In this document: positions 52,201 through 59,162 of the stretch, one piece after another
How the letters are laid out: every line of letters begins with the position of its first letter
Position numbering within the stretch: position 1 is the first letter of the stretch
Position numbers and translations under genes: made by a program
Notes under the pieces: model-generated
The model's input: the letters and a program-made list of their open reading frames with translations, nothing else
Database searches by the model: none
What the model was told of the DNA's origin: nothing
NCBI RefSeq assembly: GCF_015355785.1
Contig: NZ_JADKYW010000005.1
Coordinates: 589,468 to 653,467, forward strand
DNA: 64,000 bases
DNA from: Arthrobacter gandavensis
GTDB taxonomy: Bacteria > Actinomycetota > Actinomycetes > Actinomycetales > Micrococcaceae
Direction of reading: 5' to 3'

Positions 52201-52998
52201 CCACATCATCAGGTAGGTCGCGTCCCACCAGTCCCCTGACTCCGGTACATCCGTCTGGTCGCCGAAGACCTGCGGGGAGGCCACCGGAAGGTCCGCGTAC
52301 CAGTCGTAGAAGCTGTTCATCACCCCGCCGATCAGGTTGATGAACCGGGCCCCGGCAGCATGGGAAACCATGGACATGGCCGGGATCGGGGAGAACCCGG
52401 TGCAGCGGTCCGGGCCAAAGTTCTTGATCGTGCAAACGTGCGCCGCCGCCGTCATCTCCAGTGCTTCCTGCCAGCTGGAGCGCACGAGCCCGCCCTTGCC
52501 CCGCGCCTGCTGCCAGGTGCGGCGCTTCGCGGGATCGTCCACCAGCGCTTCCCAGGCCAGCACCGGATCTCCGCCGGACGAACGTTTGGCTTCCCGGTAC
52601 ATTTCCAGCAGCACCCCCCTGATGTAGGGGTAGCGCACCCGGGTGGGCGAATAGGTGTACCAGGAGAACGCGGCGCCGCGCGGGCAGCCGCGGGGTTCGT
52701 ACTCGGGCCGGTCCGGGCCCACCGTGGGGTAGTCGGTTTCCTGCGCTTCCCAGGTGATGATCCCGTCCTTGACGTAGACCTTCCAGGAGCAGGAACCGGT
52801 GCAGTTCACCCCGTGGGTGGAGCGGACCACCTTGTCATGGCTCCACCGGTTCCGGTAGAACGCATCACCTTTCCGCCCGCCTTCACGGAAGACTGCACGG
52901 CGGTCGGCCGTCTCATCCCAGCGGGTGAAGAACCTGCCGAGTTTTAGGAGTGCGTCGGAAGCGGGGCCGTCTGTCCCCGTCACGGAGCTGGAAGCCAT
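49273..52998 (-). CDS. narG: Respiratory nitrate reductase alpha subunit (molybdoenzyme)
   Basis: A 1241-residue catalytic subunit carrying bis-MGD and an FS0 iron-sulfur cluster. The N-terminal FS0 motif is HGVNCTGSCSWKVYVK (His ligand plus Cys), followed by WEAQETDYP and YEPRGCPRGAAFSWY. GGVMNSFYDWYADLP contains the Asp region that ligates Mo, and GADVFPAATWYEKYDLSSTDMHP-type elements occur further on (VVFPAATWYEKYDLSS). It reduces nitrate to nitrite with menaquinol electrons. No Tat signal is seen, consistent with cytoplasmic NarG. First gene of narGHJIK; divergent from menB. Confidence 0.96.
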   Translation of the reverse strand: MASSSVTGTDGPASDALLKLGRFFTRWDETADRRAVFREGGRKGDAFYRNRWSHDKVVRSTHGVNCTGSCSWKVYVKDGIITWEAQETDYPTVGPDRPEYEPRGCPRGAAFSWYTYSPTRVRYPYIRGVLLEMYREAKRSSGGDPVLAWEALVDDPAKRRTWQQARGKGGLVRSSWQEALEMTAAAHVCTIKNFGPDRCTGFSPIPAMSMVSHAAGARFINLIGGVMNSFYDWYADLPVASPQVFGDQTDVPESGDWWDATYLMMWGSNIPVTRTPDAHWMVEGRYRGTKVVSVSPDYADNTKFADEWLPVQAGSDAAMAMAMGHVILKENFVDRRVPLFEDYVLQYTDLPFLVTLVDGPGGTTVPGKFLTARDLGGESAQAADAAFKTVLVDRFSGAPVVPNGSLGFRYNDDDAGKWNLDLQGVVPSLSLADTAGWAGETSGVDLPVFSDPSGTGSVVHRGVPAADVAGWKVTTVFDLMLAQYGVGRDGLPGDWAAGYDDAATACTPAWQEELTSVQPSAVIRTARDFAANAEKSRGRSMIILGAGICQWYHGDVTYRAILAMLMLTGCEGRNGGGWAHYVGQEKCRPITGWAAMASAGDWNRPPRFMIGTAFWYMHTDQFRSDGYSTDGVQSPLAEGHLRGMHSADVIAKSTRMGWMPFFPQFDAKNSLDVADEAAAGVERGEAGTPARWVADRLKDGRLRFAVEDIDAPENWPRTLILWRSNLLGSSAKGEEYFQKHLLGTLNNVLGTDHGDARPKDVVWREEAPQGKLDLLVSADFRMTSSTLLSDVVFPAATWYEKYDLSSTDMHPYVHAFTPAIAPPWESKSDFELFRLLSAEFSRQAAVHLGVRKDLVATALTHDTPGEIAQPGGHAPDWKNTDIPAVPGKNMPTLAVVERDYPAVGDKFVALGPLAEKLGFTTKHVTYRVDKQVRQLAQKHGVFDSGAARGRPAVDTDARMAEAILLFSGTTNGELAVQGFETLEQRTGTSLADLAAGAEDKLITFRDTQDRPTPVITSPEWSGSESGGRRYAPFTINIERLKPFHTLTGRMHFFLDHDWIRDMGEALPVFRPPLDMHRLFGEPKLGTRGELSVAVRYLTPHNKWSIHSEYQDNLFMLSLSRGGTAVWMSPQDAELIQVADNDWVECVNTNGVLVGRAIVSSRMPAGVVYVHHAQERIIDTPKSEATGRRGGIHNSVTRILVKPSHMVGGYAQLSWAFNYLGPTGNQRDIVSVVRRRSQEVSY

Positions 52999-53124
52999 TT
53001 ACTCAAGCTACGCGCCGCCTCCCGGGGCGGACAGCATGCTGATGGATTCCCGTTCCGGGCGGGCGAAGAAGCCGCCCCCGGCGTCCCCTCGGACCGGGTT
53101 TTACTGCCGCGATAAACTCGATGC

Positions 53125-54078
53125 GTGAGCACACAACTTCCCGAGCAGGTCTCTGACATCTTCGATCCCATGCAGTGGAGGGTGGTTGGCGGCTTCGACG
53201 ACTTCACTGACATGACCTACCACCGCCAGGTGGAGCGCGACGCCGACGGCGCCGTCGTGCGCGACCTGCCCACGGTACGGATCGCCTTCAACCGCCCCGA
53301 GGTTCGCAACGCGTTCCGTCCGGGCACCGTGGACGAGCTCTACCGCGCCATGGACCATGCGCGGATGACCCCGGACGTTGCCACCGTCCTGCTCACCGGA
53401 AACGGCCCCTCGCCCAAGGACGGCGGGCATTCGTTCTGTTCCGGTGGAGACCAGCGGATCCGCGGCCGGGACGGGTACCGGTACGCCGATGGGGAGACCC
53501 GGGAAACCATTGATCCGGCACGCGCCGGCCGGCTGCACATCCTGGAAGTACAGCGGCTGATGCGGACCATGCCCAAGGTGGTCATCGCCGTCGTGAACGG
53601 CTGGGCTGCCGGCGGCGGGCACAGCCTGCACGTGGTCTCGGACCTGACCATCGCCTCCCGCCAGCACGGAAAGTTCAAGCAGACCGACGCCACCGTGGGC
53701 AGCTTCGACGCAGGCTACGGCTCAGCCCTGCTGGCCCGTCAGATCGGCCAGAAGCGGGCGCGGGAGATCTTCTTCCTGGCCCGCGAATACTCTGCCGAGG
53801 ACATGGTGGCCATGGGCGCCGTCAACGAAGCGGTGGACCATGACAACCTGGAGAAGACGGCCCTCGAATATGCCGCGGACATCGCCCGGCAGTCCCCGCA
53901 GGCCATCCGCATGCTCAAGTTCGCCTTCAACCTGGCCGACGACGGCCTGGCCGGCCAGCAGGTCTTCGCCGGTGAAGCCACCCGGCTGGCGTACATGACG
54001 GATGAGGCGGTGGAAGGCAAGGAAGCGTTCCTGGCGAAACGGGACCCGGACTGGTCCAACTTCCCCTACTACTTCTAG
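53125..54078 (+). CDS. menB: 1,4-Dihydroxy-2-naphthoyl-CoA synthase
   Basis: A 317-residue crotonase-fold enzyme of menaquinone synthesis. MenB hallmarks are FNRPEVRNAFRPGTVDELY, SFCSGGDQRIRGRDGY, VVNGWAAGGGHSLHVV and the Asp/Tyr-rich TVGSFDAGYGSALLARQ; the C terminus AKRDPDWSNFPYYF is very typical. It closes the second ring from O-succinylbenzoyl-CoA. Starts at GTG 53125 and is divergent from narG with 126 bases between. Followed by menE seven bases later. Confidence 0.95.
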   Translation: MSTQLPEQVSDIFDPMQWRVVGGFDDFTDMTYHRQVERDADGAVVRDLPTVRIAFNRPEVRNAFRPGTVDELYRAMDHARMTPDVATVLLTGNGPSPKDGGHSFCSGGDQRIRGRDGYRYADGETRETIDPARAGRLHILEVQRLMRTMPKVVIAVVNGWAAGGGHSLHVVSDLTIASRQHGKFKQTDATVGSFDAGYGSALLARQIGQKRAREIFFLAREYSAEDMVAMGAVNEAVDHDNLEKTALEYAADIARQSPQAIRMLKFAFNLADDGLAGQQVFAGEATRLAYMTDEAVEGKEAFLAKRDPDWSNFPYYF

Positions 54079-54084
54079 GACGTC

Positions 54085-55221
54085 ATGGAACTGCTGCCCG
54101 TCCACACGCCGTCCGGTTTCAACGCCGGGGACCTGCTGCCTCCGCTTGCCGCGGCGCTGGCCGGGGAAGGCCCCGCCGTTGCCCCGCATGCGGATCCCGC
54201 GCAGACCTTCACCGGCGAACTGCCCAATGACGACGTCGCACTGGTGATCAGCACCTCCGGGTCCACCGGGACACCCAAGCAGACCATGCTCAGCACCGAT
54301 GCCCTGGCGGCCTCCTCCATGGCCACCGCCATGCACCTGGGCCAGGACGGCCAGTGGCTGCTGGCCCTGCCGGTGCACTACATTGCCGGCGTGCAGGTGC
54401 TGGTGAGGTCGCTCTACGCCGGAACCGAACCGGTGCTTCTGGATACAAGCGGGCCCTTCAGCCCCGAAGCGTTCACCTCCGCCGCGCAGGCCATGACCGA
54501 CCGGACCCGGCTCACCTCCCTGGTTCCCACCCAGCTGCATCGCCTGCTCACCGATCCGGCACCGGACACACTGTCGGTGCTGCGGAGGTTCGACACCATC
54601 CTGCTCGGCGGCGCGGCTGCCAGTCCGGCCCTGTTGGCGCAGGCGAAGGACTCCGGCCTTCAGGTGGTGCGCACCTACGGCATGAGCGAGACCGCCGGAG
54701 GCTGCGTGTACGACGGCGTTCCGCTTCCCGGCGTCGAGGTGCAGGAGGACCAGGGCCGGCTCTGGATCGCCGGCGACATGCTGGCCGAAGGCTACCTTGG
54801 CGCTCCCGAACTGAGCGCCGAGAGGTTTCCCTTCCGTTCCGGGAAGCGCTGGTTCCGCACTGATGACACCGGTTCGGTGTCCGGGGACGGCACCGTCTCG
54901 GTGACAGGCCGGCTCGACGACGTGATCGTCACCGGAGGCGTGAAGGTCTCTGGCGCGGCAGTAGCGGCTGCCGCCGAACAGCTTCCCGAGGTGCACCAGG
55001 CGGTGGCCATGGGACTCGATGACCTGGAGTGGGGCGCTGTCGTGGGAATCGTCGTCGTCGGTTCCGTGGACACGGGCCGGCTGCGCAGCGCTGTCCGCTC
55101 CGCACTCGGAGCCCCCGCAGTACCCAAGGTAGTGGTTGAGCTGGAGCGGCTGCCCCTGCTGCCGGGCGGCAAGACCGACCGGCTGGCCGTACGCCAGCTG
55201 CTGGCCGCCGCCCGCGGTTAG
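54085..55221 (+). CDS. menE: O-succinylbenzoate-CoA ligase, short form
   Basis: A 378-residue adenylate-forming ligase. The ATP loop is ISTSGSTGTPKQTML; ALPVHYIAGVQVLVRSL, YGMSETAGGCVYDG and the C-terminal GRLDDVIVTGGVKVSG with the catalytic Lys in LPGGKTDRL follow. It is shorter at the N terminus than typical acyl-CoA synthetases, which is usual for actinobacterial MenE. It activates O-succinylbenzoate for MenB. Only six bases separate it from menB. Confidence 0.93.
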   Translation: MELLPVHTPSGFNAGDLLPPLAAALAGEGPAVAPHADPAQTFTGELPNDDVALVISTSGSTGTPKQTMLSTDALAASSMATAMHLGQDGQWLLALPVHYIAGVQVLVRSLYAGTEPVLLDTSGPFSPEAFTSAAQAMTDRTRLTSLVPTQLHRLLTDPAPDTLSVLRRFDTILLGGAAASPALLAQAKDSGLQVVRTYGMSETAGGCVYDGVPLPGVEVQEDQGRLWIAGDMLAEGYLGAPELSAERFPFRSGKRWFRTDDTGSVSGDGTVSVTGRLDDVIVTGGVKVSGAAVAAAAEQLPEVHQAVAMGLDDLEWGAVVGIVVVGSVDTGRLRSAVRSALGAPAVPKVVVELERLPLLPGGKTDRLAVRQLLAAARG

Positions 55222-55243
55222 GCCACCTCCCCCTCTCCCCCAT

Positions 55244-55299
55244 CGAGATAGCAGAAAGTGCACGTCTCAGCGCTGAGACGTGCAGTTTCTGCTATCTCG
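55244..55299. repeat. Dispersed long palindrome, copy 5
   Basis: 56 nt centred on AGCGCT-type bases (55271/55272), with 28-bp arms (CGAGATAGCAGAAAGTGCAC then GTCTCAGC) and a single mismatch. It shares the AGCAG/CTGCT and CACG/CGTG variants of copy 2 but has its own inner bases. It lies 22 bases after the menE stop and 109 bases before the menA start, in tandem rather than convergent genes. Confidence 0.93.
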
Positions 55300-55408
55300 G
55301 CGCGCGGCGGACGGCGTTTTCGCGCTCCCGGCGGCGGTGCGGGAGAATGAAGCTGGTGCCGGCAGGAAGACCTCCTGGCGGTGAGCATCAGCCCAAGATA
55401 GCCAAACG

Positions 55409-56308
55409 ATGAAGGAATTGACTGTGGCCACAGCGGCGCAATGGTTCGAGGGGGCACGCCCCCGGACACTTCCGATGGCGGTTGCTCCGGTGATTATCGG
55501 CTCCGCTGCGGCGTTCGACCTGGGCGGCTTCCGCTGGCTCAATGCAGTTCTCGCCGCTGTGGTGGCAGTCCTGCTGCAGGTGGGCGTCAACTACGCCAAC
55601 GACTACTCCGACGGCGTGCGCGGCACCGATGACAACCGCGTTGGCCCGCTGCGGCTCACCGGTTCCGGTGCGGCACCGGCCAAATCGGTGAAGTACGCCG
55701 CGTTCCTGGCCTTCGGCCTGGCCATGGCGGCCGGACTCGCCCTGGTGGTCCTCTCCCAGGCATGGTTCCTGCTGCTTGTCGGAGTGGGCTGTATTGCCGC
55801 TGCCTGGGGTTATACCGGCGGCCGCAACCCGTACGGGTACCTCGGCCTCGGCGACGTTTTTGTCTTTGTGTTCTTCGGCCTCGTGGCGACGCTGGGCACC
55901 ACCTACACACAGGCCGGCACCGTCAACGGCGCCGCCTGGGTGGGCGCCGTCTCCACCGGTCTGATTGCCACGGCGCTGCTGATGGCCAACAACGTGCGGG
56001 ACATTCCCACAGACCGGGAGTCCGGCAAACGAACCCTTGCGGTCCGCCTCGGCGACGAAGCCGCCCGGATCAGCTACGTGATGATGCTGGCGCTGGCCCT
56101 GCTTCTGCCGCTGCTGCTGGTGGGCGATTACCCGTGGGTGCTGCTCGTCCTGCTGCTGCTCCCCGCCTGCCTGATGCCGGGCTGGCTGATGCTCAAGGGC
56201 AAGAAGCGCCGCAGCCTGATTCCGGTGCTCAAGCAGACCGGGCTGATCAACCTCGGCTTCAGCATTGTGTACGGGCTGTCCCTGGTACTGACGCGGGTGC
56301 TGGCCTAG
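55409..56308 (+). CDS. menA: 1,4-Dihydroxy-2-naphthoate polyprenyltransferase
   Basis: A 299-residue UbiA-superfamily membrane prenyltransferase with about eight or nine membrane segments. The first Asp-rich motif is NYANDYSDGVRGTDD, followed by NRVGPLRLTGSG; the second is NNVRDIPTDRESGKRT. It attaches the polyprenyl tail to dihydroxynaphthoate, giving demethylmenaquinone. The start chosen (MKELTVATAAQW) is 187 bases after menE, across palindrome copy 5, so menA may have its own promoter. Confidence 0.95.
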   Translation: MKELTVATAAQWFEGARPRTLPMAVAPVIIGSAAAFDLGGFRWLNAVLAAVVAVLLQVGVNYANDYSDGVRGTDDNRVGPLRLTGSGAAPAKSVKYAAFLAFGLAMAAGLALVVLSQAWFLLLVGVGCIAAAWGYTGGRNPYGYLGLGDVFVFVFFGLVATLGTTYTQAGTVNGAAWVGAVSTGLIATALLMANNVRDIPTDRESGKRTLAVRLGDEAARISYVMMLALALLLPLLLVGDYPWVLLVLLLLPACLMPGWLMLKGKKRRSLIPVLKQTGLINLGFSIVYGLSLVLTRVLA

Positions 56309-56726
56309 CTTCAGCCGAGGCATGAGAGACCTGGAAACACACCGGGGTCCATTGATGAACGCCCCTGCCGAGCGGACTCTCCCTGCAGCACCCGTGCCTG
56401 CTTTCGCAGTGCCCGCCCCTCCCTCCTTCTACTCCAACTTTCCTCCCCCCGCAGACGGTGCACAGCGTTGGCCCTCCTCAGCCATGCCCTCGACCCGGAT
56501 GATGCACCGCAGTGCGTACCTACCCGTGAGTAGAACCTGGGGCACCCCCACGTAGATCCTGTTGGAAGGCCCGTAGCTGCTACGCATGCCTCCAGTGCAC
56601 GCGGATTCTTAGCCTGATCCAGCCGCAGCCGGAAGCATCCGTTTCTTCCGACCTGACTGGGGGCATACGCCAGCTCGGGGCTGTCGGTCTGCGCACATAC
56701 CATCCGACAGGACAGGGGGTCTCACC
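56309..56726. other. Gene-free leader between menA and the polysaccharide cluster
   Basis: A 418-base region without a convincing gene. It contains a pyrimidine-rich stretch (near 56411-56450) and a potential 7-bp hairpin, CTGTCGG (56681-56687) / CCGACAG (56704-56710), shortly before the dehydrogenase start. A 77-residue frame at 56322-56555 is low-complexity and has a badly placed ribosome site. It probably holds the promoter and a long untranslated leader of the polysaccharide operon; I recognise no riboswitch class. Confidence 0.5.
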
Positions 56727-58079
56727 ATGACTCTGCAACATTCTCTTCGCCGTAAAACCCATCAACAGCTTCACCCGGTCAGTACCGCAAGCCCGGAACT
56801 GCCCGTCAGCCCCGCGGAATCAACCTCTGAATTCGACGTGGCGGTTGTCGGCATGGGCTACGTGGGCCTGCCAACGTCCCTCGCGCTCCGCGAGGCCGGT
56901 TACCGGGTGCTCGGTGTGGACGTCAGCGAAGAGCGGCTGCAGACCATCCGCGAACTGCGCGCGGACCTGCTCGCCGAAGACCGCGGACGCCTTTCCCGTG
57001 CCCTGGCCGACCCCGACTTCGCGCTCACCGCCGATTCCGCCCTCCTGGCCCGGGCCTCGGCTGTGATTATCGCCGTCCCGACCCCGGTGGATGAATACCT
57101 CGTGCCCGAACTGGGCATACTTCGCGGCGCCTGCAGAACCGTGGTGGAACACGCGGTAGCCGGCCAGCTGCTGATCCTGACCTCTACCACCTATGTGGGC
57201 AGCACTTTCGACATGCTGGCTGCTCCATTGCGGGCACGCGGACTTGAACCGGGCACGGATGTGTATGTCGCCTTTAGCCCCGAGCGGATTAATCCGGGTG
57301 TAAGCGACTTCAGCCAGGAGCAGGTCCCCCGCGTCGTGGGCGGCGTCACTGAAGCCTGCGGCCGGCGCGCCGAGGCGCTGCTCGGCAAGTACGTGCCAAA
57401 GGTCCACGCCGTTCCGACGGCAGAGGCCGCTGAAATGACCAAACTGCTGGAGAACACCTTTCGGGCAGTGAATATTGCCCTCGCCAACGAGTTCTCCACT
57501 ATCTGCACCACGCTGGGCATATCCGTCATGGATGTCATCGACGCTGCGGACACTAAGCCCTTCGGCTTCATGCGCTTCGTGCCCGGGCCCGGCGTCGGCG
57601 GCCACTGCATCCCGTGCGATCCGCATTACCTGCTGTGGCAGCTGCGGAGCAAAAGAATAACGGCTCCCGTCATTGAACAGGCGATGCAGAACATTGCGTC
57701 CCGTCCGCGCGAGGTGGTGGGCCGTGCCCGCAAGATCCTGTCCGACAGGTTCCGGGGACTCGCCGGTGCCCGGGTGCTGCTCGCCGGGGTGGCCTATAAG
57801 CCCGACGTCGAGGACGTCCGTGAATCCCCCGCCTTGGAAATCCTGGCTGGCCTGGAAGCCGAGGGCGCAACGGTCGGCTACGTTGACCCGCTGATCGGCA
57901 GCATCCGTGTCAACGGAGCAACCCTGGAAGCGCTCAAGGATCCGGGAACCTTTGAACCGGACCTCGTCATCGTGCACACCGCGCATACCCAGTTCAACCT
58001 CGATTGGCTGGCCGCCGTACCGGCCGTTCTCGACACGACCTACAAACTCCCGGCAGCCGCAAACACGATCCAGCTCTAG
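56727..58079 (+). CDS. Nucleotide-sugar dehydrogenase (UDP-ManNAc/UDP-Glc type)
   Basis: A 450-residue UDP-sugar 6-dehydrogenase. NAD motif VVGMGYVGLPTSLALREAG; AVIIAVPTPVDEYLVPE; STTYVGSTFDMLAAPL; FSPERINPG; the catalytic Cys in VGGHCIPCDPHYL; and the C-terminal domain with GVAYKPDVEDVRESPALEI. It oxidises a UDP-hexose or UDP-N-acetylhexosamine to the uronic acid. The FSPERINPG and GGHCIPCDPHYL motifs resemble the WecC/TviB branch (amino-uronic acids) more than plain UDP-glucose dehydrogenase. First gene of the polysaccharide cluster. Confidence 0.9.
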   Translation: MTLQHSLRRKTHQQLHPVSTASPELPVSPAESTSEFDVAVVGMGYVGLPTSLALREAGYRVLGVDVSEERLQTIRELRADLLAEDRGRLSRALADPDFALTADSALLARASAVIIAVPTPVDEYLVPELGILRGACRTVVEHAVAGQLLILTSTTYVGSTFDMLAAPLRARGLEPGTDVYVAFSPERINPGVSDFSQEQVPRVVGGVTEACGRRAEALLGKYVPKVHAVPTAEAAEMTKLLENTFRAVNIALANEFSTICTTLGISVMDVIDAADTKPFGFMRFVPGPGVGGHCIPCDPHYLLWQLRSKRITAPVIEQAMQNIASRPREVVGRARKILSDRFRGLAGARVLLAGVAYKPDVEDVRESPALEILAGLEAEGATVGYVDPLIGSIRVNGATLEALKDPGTFEPDLVIVHTAHTQFNLDWLAAVPAVLDTTYKLPAAANTIQL

Positions 58080-58117
58080 CCCGCACCCAACGCTTAAACC
58101 CCTAAGGACTCGATTAC

Positions 58118-59119
58118 ATGAAGACCGCTATCACCGGAGGCGCCGGGTTCATCGGCAGCCACCTCACTGAGTATCTGCTCGCAGCCGGAGATGACGTTGT
58201 TGTCCTGGATGACCTTTCCACCGGCTCCCTGAACAACCTCCGCGGGGCCTTGGACAGTCCGCGGTTCCGGTTTGTCGAGGGGAGCATCCTGGACCGGGGC
58301 GCCGTTGACAGCGTGATCTCCGGTTCTGACCGTGTGTTCCACCTGGCCGCTGCCGTCGGCGTGAAGCTCATCGTGGAAGATCCGCTGACCAGCCTGCGCA
58401 CCAACATCCACGGCACGGAAGTGGTGCTGGACTCTACGCTGGCCGCCGGCGCCGTCCTGGTCCTGGCCTCTACCTCCGAGGTGTACGGCAAAAACACCTC
58501 CGATGCCCTCACGGAGGAGTCCGACCGCGTCCTCGGGTCGCCGCTGAAGTCGCGGTGGACCTATGCGGCGGCCAAGGGCATCGATGAGGCCTTCGCCTAT
58601 GCCTACTGGAAGGAATACGGCATGGAAGCTGCGATTGTCCGCCTGTTCAACACGGTGGGCCCGCGGCAGACCGGCCGGTATGGCATGGTAGTTCCCAATC
58701 TGGTGGGCCAGGCGCTGCGGGGCGAACCGCTCACAGTTTTCGGCGACGGACGCCAGACCCGCTGCTTCTCCTACGTTGGGGACATCGTGCCCGCGCTGGT
58801 GCGTATCGCCGAGACTCCCGCTGCCTACGGTCAGGCGTTCAACCTCGGCGGCACCCAGGAAGTGTCGATCCTTGACTTCGCCCATCGCGTAGTGGAACTG
58901 CTGGAGAGCAAAAGCAGCATTACCCTCATCCCCTACGACCAGGCGTACGCCCCCGGGTATGAGGATATGCGGCGCCGGGTTCCCGACAACACCAAGGCCC
59001 GCGAGCTGGTTGGGTTCAACCCGGCCACGACCATAGACGAAATCATCGCCAATGTGGCCGAGGGCGGTCAGCAGCTGCCCGCCTACCTGCCTGCCTCCTC
59101 GGAATTGGCTGGAGCCTAG
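58118..59119 (+). CDS. NAD-dependent nucleotide-sugar epimerase/dehydratase
   Basis: A 333-residue extended short-chain dehydrogenase. NAD motif TGGAGFIGSHLTEYL; catalytic Ser in ASTSEVYGK and the YxxxK pair in TYAAAKGIDE; RLFNTVGPRQTGRYGMVVP is typical of UDP-sugar epimerases and UDP-glucuronate decarboxylase-like enzymes. It probably remodels the sugar nucleotide made by the dehydrogenase before it (39 bases upstream). Which sugar results cannot be told from sequence. Confidence 0.88.
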   Translation: MKTAITGGAGFIGSHLTEYLLAAGDDVVVLDDLSTGSLNNLRGALDSPRFRFVEGSILDRGAVDSVISGSDRVFHLAAAVGVKLIVEDPLTSLRTNIHGTEVVLDSTLAAGAVLVLASTSEVYGKNTSDALTEESDRVLGSPLKSRWTYAAAKGIDEAFAYAYWKEYGMEAAIVRLFNTVGPRQTGRYGMVVPNLVGQALRGEPLTVFGDGRQTRCFSYVGDIVPALVRIAETPAAYGQAFNLGGTQEVSILDFAHRVVELLESKSSITLIPYDQAYAPGYEDMRRRVPDNTKARELVGFNPATTIDEIIANVAEGGQQLPAYLPASSELAGA

Positions 59120-59162
59120 GCCCGCAGCCAGGCTTCGCCGGCCTTCCCAAGGAGAGTTGATC

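Noticed and set aside
53722-55263. A 513-residue open frame on the minus strand opposite menB and menE
   Set aside because: It is a shadow of strongly conserved plus-strand enzymes; its protein is Gly/Gln/His/Arg-rich with no domain.
56322-56555. A 77-residue plus-strand frame after menA
   Set aside because: Pro/Ala/Ser low-complexity protein, GAGG only a few bases before the ATG, and no recognisable domain. Treated as leader DNA.
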